Assembly (NCBI GenBank): GCA_028825055.1 | Contig: JAPKAW010000055.1 | Location: forward strand, 1 to 10,317 | DNA: 10,317 bases | DNA from: Flavobacteriales bacterium | GTDB taxonomy: Bacteria; Bacteroidota; Bacteroidia; Flavobacteriales_D; Sanyastnellaceae | Direction: 5' to 3' | Shown here: positions 9,101 through 10,317 of the stretch, one piece after another | Layout of the letters: each line of letters opens with the position of its first letter | Numbering within the stretch: position 1 is the stretch's first letter | The notes under the pieces: generated by a model | What the model was told of the DNA's origin: nothing | The model's input: only the letters and a program-made list of their open reading frames with translations | The model's database searches: none | Made by a program: the position numbers and the translations under genes

Positions 9101-9557
9101 CCCCTAGTGCATTGGCGCCTTTGAGCGCGAAAATATCCGGATTCAGGTTGTTGGATGGGTTCACTTCGTAATACGCCTCGACCAACGAGGTGGAGGAGAT
9201 GTGCAAGCCATAATTGAGAACCGTATTGGCCGGTTTGTTTTCGACCTGGCTCAACCAAGGAGCGAGGTTCAAAGAAGCCACATCGTTTGCCGCGATCGTC
9301 AATGTTTGTGTTGGGAAACTGGAATTGGCGGGTTGTTCCACTGTTATGATCGCAGATTCATCAAAAGTGGCGAAACGCAAAAGCGTAGGACTGTCACCAT
9401 GGTTGGCCCACACCTCTGGGGCTACAAACCAAAACTCGGTATCAACTTGTGCCCAAGTAACCCAAGGTGATATCGCCAATGCCATTCCGATGAAAAGCAT
9501 TCGAAAAGTCACCAGAGTGCTGTGTCTTGGTTCAGATTGGGCCCACATAAGTGTCAT
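6135..9557 (-). CDS. Surface protein B: IgGFc-binding-like head, seven Ig-like modules, T9SS type B sorting domain
   Basis: This 1140-residue secreted paralogue of protein A has the hydrophobic signal-peptide core at residues 20-36 (MLFIGMALAISPWVTWA). With the first ATG (9557) the n-region is a long 19 residues; GTG at residue 16 would give a more typical signal peptide, so the start is uncertain. Residues 39-461 are IgGFc-binding-like (DTEFWFVAPEVW, IVATEDSTTVTI, SDKPIAITMSDDS, GDQIVPVNIVGTEYIAIRG, LPPIVCTGSQEVAFVRST). Seven Ig-like modules span 462-1030. The type B sorting domain fills 1032-1140 (NVITPNSDGNNEHFQI, CSIYNRWGNAVYTS, DGTYYYVIQI). Export by Sec and T9SS to the surface is expected, and adhesion is inferred. 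The gene starts only 18 bp after the acetyl-CoA synthetase stop. Its C-terminal tail is longer than usual and is encoded by a near-perfect inverted repeat. Confidence 0.92.
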   Translation of the reverse strand: MTLMWAQSEPRHSTLVTFRMLFIGMALAISPWVTWAQVDTEFWFVAPEVWANHGDSPTLLRFATFDESAIITVEQPANSSFPTQTLTIAANDVASLNLAPWLSQVENKPANTVLNYGLHISSTSLVEAYYEVNPSNNLNPDIFALKGANALGVDFVVPFQMYLNNTYSQSTSSFDIVATEDSTTVTINPRKAIIGHPANNAFTIFLHKGQTWSGRASSVLSSQHPSGTTVTSDKPIAITMSDDSVAGTPYGGCSDIMGDQIVPVNIVGTEYIAIRGNLNGPDKVFIVPTVAGTVISLNGNVVSTLPSIYSMYTHTLTAAAAYYTTSEPVYVLHLTGFGCEVGGALLPPIVCTGSQEVAFVRSTNEFIGLKILVPAGGEDDFTFNGNATNVEASEFNNVPGTAGAWMYANITATSFVPQLQASRLSNSTSQFHLGIVHGGANSGTRYGYFSNYAAQAYVVQVEDNTLCEGQSLDLQTNDLIGASYNWTGPGGFTGQGNPLELGVLDESDNGIYVVSGYVGACPIENDTLLLTVSPVPDLPEISGDNWLCEGESFSLSTDSVGAVQYEWNGPEGPLPDATEVDIFNATPAASGTYTLVINDHGCYSPLASWDVNVQPQLSGQIDLDSTAVCSGSNVLVNSLNASATSWSWNSPSGELISNGAGMQITNAQTEQTGWYTLNGMANNCPMQSDSAWVEITPTPEIIAINAPPVCIGTDASLYAEVSIEGCTFAWFDATGNPIGQGNPLIIPNVSLADEQTYQVIAQLNECSSSPLSATFQVETQGTMDIVDLVGDTMDNMSICEGEDVELFAAGPPSSAWQWTHPLGYTSSETFGIQNAQNEQEGWYILDGEIGNCPMISDSVFIEVLATPSPPQLSGFDPICEGGSATWFADVENGASVVWNHSFFGTNEEALWSMDSIPLSGNGTFTAYAEMSGCISSVTTIELIVVGLPSTIADDFAPLAVSHCPDAEAILSLPNLDGAYQVEWNFIDDQGNESFVSSEVGIQVAMDGLYQVNLTTGPPCYLNASGSFEVETVICEMIIPNVITPNSDGNNEHFQISDLSYFPGSSCSIYNRWGNAVYTSNDFGNSSGWSPTQDEVSDGTYYYVIQILRNEGELFITDHYGVHEITDSGPVTLTGPLSILR
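6138..6464 (-). other. T9SS type B sorting domain of protein B (atypical tail)
   Basis: Residues 1032-1140 show the gliding-motility-associated C-terminal pattern: PNVITPNSDGNNEHFQI, YNRWGNAVYTSNDF, VSDGTYYYVIQI. The usual domain closes soon after this with a short G-x-V-T-L-I/L-R strand. Here the end is HEITDSGPVTLTGPLSILR, with two similar units, GPVT and GPLS. The assignment to the family is firm; the significance of the tail is unknown. Confidence 0.85.
6151..6179 (-). repeat. Inverted repeat (potential hairpin) in the last codons of protein B
   Basis: On the minus strand GGTCCAGTCA and TGACGGGACC flank a 3-base CCT loop, giving nine of ten paired bases. Two further pairs form outside a single mismatch (outer ends AG and CT). 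The stem ends within 15 bases of the TAG stop at 6137-6135 and is followed by CACTTTCGATTTTGCG, which is T-rich but not a clean T run. It might act as a weak terminator or attenuator before the SulP gene, or be an RNA stability element; coding constraint alone is also possible. Confidence 0.45.
6468..8174 (-). repeat. Seven tandem Ig-like modules in protein B
   Basis: Residues 462-1030 contain seven modules of about 80 residues, each with a Cys pair 53-56 residues apart: 467/521, 548/602, 629/684, 710/766, 799/852, 879/933 and 963/1019. Most show C-x-G near the start, a central Trp (SYNWTGPGGF, QYEWNGPEGP, SWSWNSPSGE, AWQWTHPLGY) and G-x-Y/F before the second Cys. Modules 3 and 5 resemble each other most closely (ITNAQTEQTGWYTLNG...NNCPM versus IQNAQNEQEGWYILDG...GNCPM), pointing to internal duplication. 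The stalk is an extended spacer between the head and the surface-anchoring end. Confidence 0.85.
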
Positions 9558-9575
9558 CGTTTAGATTCGTCGAAA

Positions 9576-10317
9576 TCACTTTAATGGCAGTTGTTTAAAT
9601 CCACTTACCAGCAAATTTACGCATGCAGGGTCCAATAGGGTTGAGGTGTCACCAAATGAGTTCTGTTCACCTTCTGCAACCTTCCGAAGAATGCGCCGCA
9701 TAATTTTTCCTGAGCGTGTTTTTGGAAGTGCCGAAACAAATTGAATTCGATCTAGCCTGGCGATTTTACCAATGCCTTTGATGACCGCATTTTGCACAGC
9801 TTTGCGCAAGGCCTCTTCGTTTAAAGTGACCATTCTCGGGTCTAAAATGACATAGGCATGTATTCCTTGGCCTTTAATTTCGTGAGGAAACCCGACGACG
9901 GCGGATTCTACTGCGCCAGAAGTTTCGTTGATTGCTGATTCAATTTCGGCCGTTCCAAATCGATGGCCGGAAACGTTGATTACGTCATCGACTCGTCCAA
10001 TGATGCGGTAGAGGCTTTGATCGTCTCGTTTGGCGCCATCTCCGGTGAAATAGTGTCCTGGGAATGGATGGAAATACGTATTTATACAGCGCTCATGGTC
10101 GCCATAAGTCGTTCGAATCATGCTCGGCCAGGGCTCAGAAATACACAGCAGTCCTTCGACGTTATTTTCAAGGATTTCATGTCCATTTCGATCCAATAAT
10201 ACCGGGTGGATTCCGGGTAATGGAAGTCCGGCATGAGCTGGTTTTTGCGGGCTTAATCCCCCCAGTCCGCTGATCATAATGCCGCCCGTCTCTGTTTGCC
10301 ACCACGTATCAACAATG
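9576..10317 (-). CDS. acs: Acetyl-CoA synthetase, C-terminal part (partial)
   Basis: This is an open frame of 246 residues entering from the right edge and ending at TGA 9578-9576. The first visible residues, IVDTWWQTETGGIMI, are the acetyl-CoA synthetase motif that includes the Trp closing the acetate pocket. Then come HYFTGDGAKRDD (ATP-binding), GRVDDVINVSGHRFGTAEIE (hinge and CoA-side motif, visible residues 107-126), VVGFPHEIKGQGIHAYV and LPKTRSGKIMRRILRK, whose SGK lysine (visible residue 204) is the catalytic one, acetylated in many homologues. The distance from WWQTETGG to the stop matches E. coli Acs (about 245 residues), so the C-terminus is complete. The enzyme converts acetate, ATP and CoA to acetyl-CoA, AMP and PPi in the cytoplasm. 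The next gene starts 18 bp downstream. The ATG at 10277 is internal, not the start. Confidence 0.96.
   Translation of the reverse strand, partial: IVDTWWQTETGGIMISGLGGLSPQKPAHAGLPLPGIHPVLLDRNGHEILENNVEGLLCISEPWPSMIRTTYGDHERCINTYFHPFPGHYFTGDGAKRDDQSLYRIIGRVDDVINVSGHRFGTAEIESAINETSGAVESAVVGFPHEIKGQGIHAYVILDPRMVTLNEEALRKAVQNAVIKGIGKIARLDRIQFVSALPKTRSGKIMRRILRKVAEGEQNSFGDTSTLLDPACVNLLVSGFKQLPLK

Overview
The window comes from a member of the Bacteroidota, probably a Flavobacteriales- or Saprospiria-like environmental bacterium. This is inferred from two very large secreted proteins that end in the gliding-motility-associated (type B) C-terminal domain used by the type IX secretion system (T9SS), from a truncated third gene with the secreted beta-propeller signature GPTNIGGR, and from a DUF2805/TIGR03643 small protein. 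No RNA genes, CRISPR arrays, transposons or integrase-type elements were seen. A species cannot be named from the sequence.

All recognisable genes lie on the minus strand, so reading order runs from high to low coordinates. (1) 10317-9576: C-terminal 246 residues of acetyl-CoA synthetase, cut by the window edge. (2) 9557-6135: T9SS-targeted surface protein B, 1140 aa, with an IgGFc-binding-like head, seven Ig-like modules and a type B sorting domain. (3) 6092-4362: SulP-family anion transporter with a C-terminal STAS domain. (4) 4213-671: surface protein A, 1180 aa, a paralogue of B with the same head but a different stalk (three Ig-like modules, three four-cysteine modules, PKD-like modules, then the sorting domain). 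(5) 626-361: DUF2805/TIGR03643 gene broken by a frameshift and an in-frame stop. (6) 337-1: N-terminus of a secreted beta-propeller-type protein, cut by the other window edge.

Gaps are 18, 42, 148, 44 and 23 bp. The only one with ample room for an independent promoter is 4214-4361, upstream of A, and it holds a perfect 15-bp palindrome. The remaining genes could be read through from upstream.

The main point of interest is the A/B pair. The first ~500 residues are clearly homologous (about half identical by eye), while the stalks and sorting domains have diverged. This suggests duplication followed by module shuffling, with a SulP transporter caught between the copies. The heads resemble the IgGFc-binding/mucin-associated fold, so a role in adhesion to glycoprotein, particles or other cells is a reasonable inference but is not shown by the sequence. 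No link between acetate activation, anion transport and the surface proteins is evident beyond shared orientation.
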